Origin: Verrucomicrobiota bacterium
Lineage (GTDB): Bacteria > Verrucomicrobiota > Verrucomicrobiia > Limisphaerales > PALSA-1396
Reading direction: 5' to 3'
DNA length: 64,000 nucleotides
Assembly: GCA_016200005.1 (NCBI GenBank)
Contig: JACQFP010000086.1
Span: forward strand, 61,751 to 125,750
Below, piece by piece: positions 62,547 to 64,000 of this stretch. Position 1 is the first letter of the stretch; each line of letters begins with the position of its first letter. The translations under genes were made by a program, and so were the position numbers. Below the pieces are notes generated by a model that ran no database searches, had not been told where the DNA came from, and saw only the letters and a list, made by a program, of their open reading frames with translations.

Positions 62547-62801
62547 GCACGGCTGAATCAGGCCGAGGTGTGAGGGCGTGATGGGAACCGGCGGGCTTTC
62601 TTCGGCGCACGGGATTGAGCCCACCTGACCTCGTGAATGAGGAAATGCATCGACACGCGACGAAACCGGTGCGTTCCGGCGGTGAAGCCGCGTGAAGGCC
62701 GCGCGCCTGACCGGCAATTCCAATTGCAACGAACATGGATGTTCCACTTGATTTTGCGCTAGGAATAGACTTTCGTCTAGGAAGCCGAACCCGATAAAAG
62801 T

Positions 62802-64000
62802 ATGAAATGCATTTGTCTGTCGATCCTCCTCGTTTTCACAACGTGGTCTGCCAACGCCGTGACCCGCAGTTGGACCAACACCGCAGGCGGCAATTGGTTT
62901 GTCTCCGCCAACTGGACGCCCAATGGCGTGCCCAGTGGCACCGACGTTGCCAACATCACCAACAACGGCACCTACACCGTCACGATTGCGACCGGCACTG
63001 TTGCCGTGGTCTCGTACAACGTTGGCGGGGCGAGTGGAACACAGACGCTGGCTTTGCAGACCGCCAATTCGCTCACGGCCGCTGGCACTGTTGGAGCAAA
63101 CGGCATTCTCGACATGAGTAGCGGTTCCTTGCTCGGCAGTTTGGTCATTCTTCCCGGCGGGCAGTTGGTGTTCAACACGCCGGGCAACAAGTTTTTGGAC
63201 ACCCTGAGCCTGATCAACCAGGGGACGGTCACCTGGAACGACGGGCAGTTGCTCAATGGCGGCCAGCCCGCCACCGTGGTGAGCAACGGCGGCCAGTGGT
63301 TGATGACCGGTGACAATTCTTTCAACGGCTACTCGGCACAGACCAATTCGCCGGTCTGGATCAACACCGGTCTGGTGCGCAAGAGCGCCGGCGCGGGCTT
63401 CTCCCAGCTCAACAACTTCAATGTGGCCTTCAACCCCGGCGGCGTGGTGGACGTGCAGAGCGGCACGTTGCGCTTCGGGGGCGGCACCAACAACACCCTG
63501 GGCGGCAGCTTCACCGCCTCGGCGGGGGCCACCCTGGATTTGAACAGCGGCACCTACTACGACGCCGGAGGCGTGGCGTCCGGAGCGGGCTTCAACCGGT
63601 TCAACGGCACGACACTCAACCTGCGGACCAACATCATCCCCGGACTCCTGCACAGTGGCGGCACCGTGGTGCTGGGCCCGAGTTTCCAGAACGCCGGCGT
63701 CATCACCAACCTGACACTGGACGGCGCGACGCTGGTCGGGTCCAATCGGGTGAGCGGAACGTTCGTGGTCAACTCGGGTTACCTCGTGAACCAGTTGACC
63801 GTTCTTGCGGGCGGGGAGCTGCTGCTCAACACGCCGGGCAACAAGTTTCTGGACACGCTGACCCTGATCAATCAGGGGACGGTGACGTGGAACGACGGGC
63901 AGTTGCTCAATGGCGGCCAGCCCGCCACCGTGGTGAGCAACGGCGGCCAGTGGTTGATGACCGGTGACAATTCTTTCAACGGCTACTCGGCACAGACCAA
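62802..64000 (+). CDS. Large repetitive exported beta-structure protein (partial, runs off the window)
   Basis: The reading frame opens at 62802 and is still open at the window end (at least 399 residues). It starts with a signal peptide (ICLSILLVFTTWSANA) and a SWTNTAGGNWFVSANW segment of the kind found at the N-terminus of autotransporter-like and extracellular beta-helix proteins of this phylum. The body is made of N/G/T-rich strands, with a 654-base repeat (218 residues) whose copies share VTWNDGQLLNGGQPATVV. No catalytic motif is visible; adhesion or surface-layer roles are plausible. Confidence 0.75.
   Translation, partial: MKCICLSILLVFTTWSANAVTRSWTNTAGGNWFVSANWTPNGVPSGTDVANITNNGTYTVTIATGTVAVVSYNVGGASGTQTLALQTANSLTAAGTVGANGILDMSSGSLLGSLVILPGGQLVFNTPGNKFLDTLSLINQGTVTWNDGQLLNGGQPATVVSNGGQWLMTGDNSFNGYSAQTNSPVWINTGLVRKSAGAGFSQLNNFNVAFNPGGVVDVQSGTLRFGGGTNNTLGGSFTASAGATLDLNSGTYYDAGGVASGAGFNRFNGTTLNLRTNIIPGLLHSGGTVVLGPSFQNAGVITNLTLDGATLVGSNRVSGTFVVNSGYLVNQLTVLAGGELLLNTPGNKFLDTLTLINQGTVTWNDGQLLNGGQPATVVSNGGQWLMTGDNSFNGYSAQT
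63234..63346 (+). repeat. Intragenic tandem repeat, copy 1 (identical core)
   Basis: These 113 bases are identical to 63888-64000, 654 bases downstream. The surrounding about 85 bases upstream are also similar, so the full repeat unit is longer and continues beyond the window. Confidence 0.9.
63888..64000 (+). repeat. Intragenic tandem repeat, copy 2 (truncated by the window edge)
   Basis: Identical over its whole visible length to 63234-63346. Near-perfect identity suggests recent duplication or gene conversion within the surface protein gene. Confidence 0.9.

Overview
The window looks like a chromosomal segment of a GC-rich member of the Verrucomicrobiota, probably of the Pedosphaerales/Limisphaerales type. 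This is inferred from gene content, not from a marker gene. The clues are hydrazine-synthase-alpha-like (HZS-alpha-like) cytochromes, several Tat-exported Gfo/Idh/MocA oxidoreductases, a DUF1080 hydrolase, a ThuA protein, CXXCH proteins joined to beta-propellers, a decayed prepilin gene, and many short palindromic dispersed repeats. No rRNA, convincing tRNA, CRISPR array or complete insertion sequence was seen.

Layout. Positions 470-5070 form a small defence island: a large protein with a nuclease-like N-terminus and a NACHT-like ATPase, then a divergent type II restriction-modification (R-M) pair whose endonuclease is fused to an XRE-type DNA-binding domain. Positions 5442-23964 hold exported redox and carbohydrate genes: an octahaem cytochrome with HEAT and TPR repeats, a beta-propeller, a sugar-isomerase-like TIM barrel, two HZS-alpha-like cytochromes, a propeller/dihaem-peroxidase fusion, an aldo/keto reductase, a predicted glycosidase and a radical SAM protein. 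Positions 24008-34667 are one tightly packed minus-strand type I restriction operon: hsdM, a four-helix-bundle gene, hsdS, an RloC-like ATPase, a HipA-like kinase, a DUF3037 gene and hsdR. A Fic gene follows, flanked by a duplicated sequence and an hsdS remnant.

Positions 35956-46808 carry three Gfo/Idh/MocA paralogues, a ThuA protein, a chorismatase/RidA-like protein, a third HZS-alpha-like cytochrome and a vanadium-haloperoxidase-like enzyme. Positions 47372-57053 carry a FAD/Fe-S oxidoreductase, a ZIP metal transporter, a DUF2249/haem-copper-oxidase-like/MIP18 operon and two further exported proteins. The remainder holds a toxin-antitoxin-like mini-cassette, a DUF1080 protein, an NfeD-type protease, a FIST sensor, an AsmA-like protein and the start of a repetitive surface protein cut by the window edge.

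The most unifying signal is regulatory. Seven intergenic sites match TTGAY-N4-RTCAA, the form recognised by FNR/DNR/NnrR-type regulators, and there is one weaker variant. They sit upstream of the cytochrome, HZS-alpha-like, TIM-barrel, Gfo/Idh and DUF2249 genes. This suggests that much of the non-defence content is one regulon controlled by low oxygen or nitric oxide. No CRP/FNR regulator is encoded in the window. The second strong theme is defence: two loci with several candidate abortive-infection components built into restriction systems.
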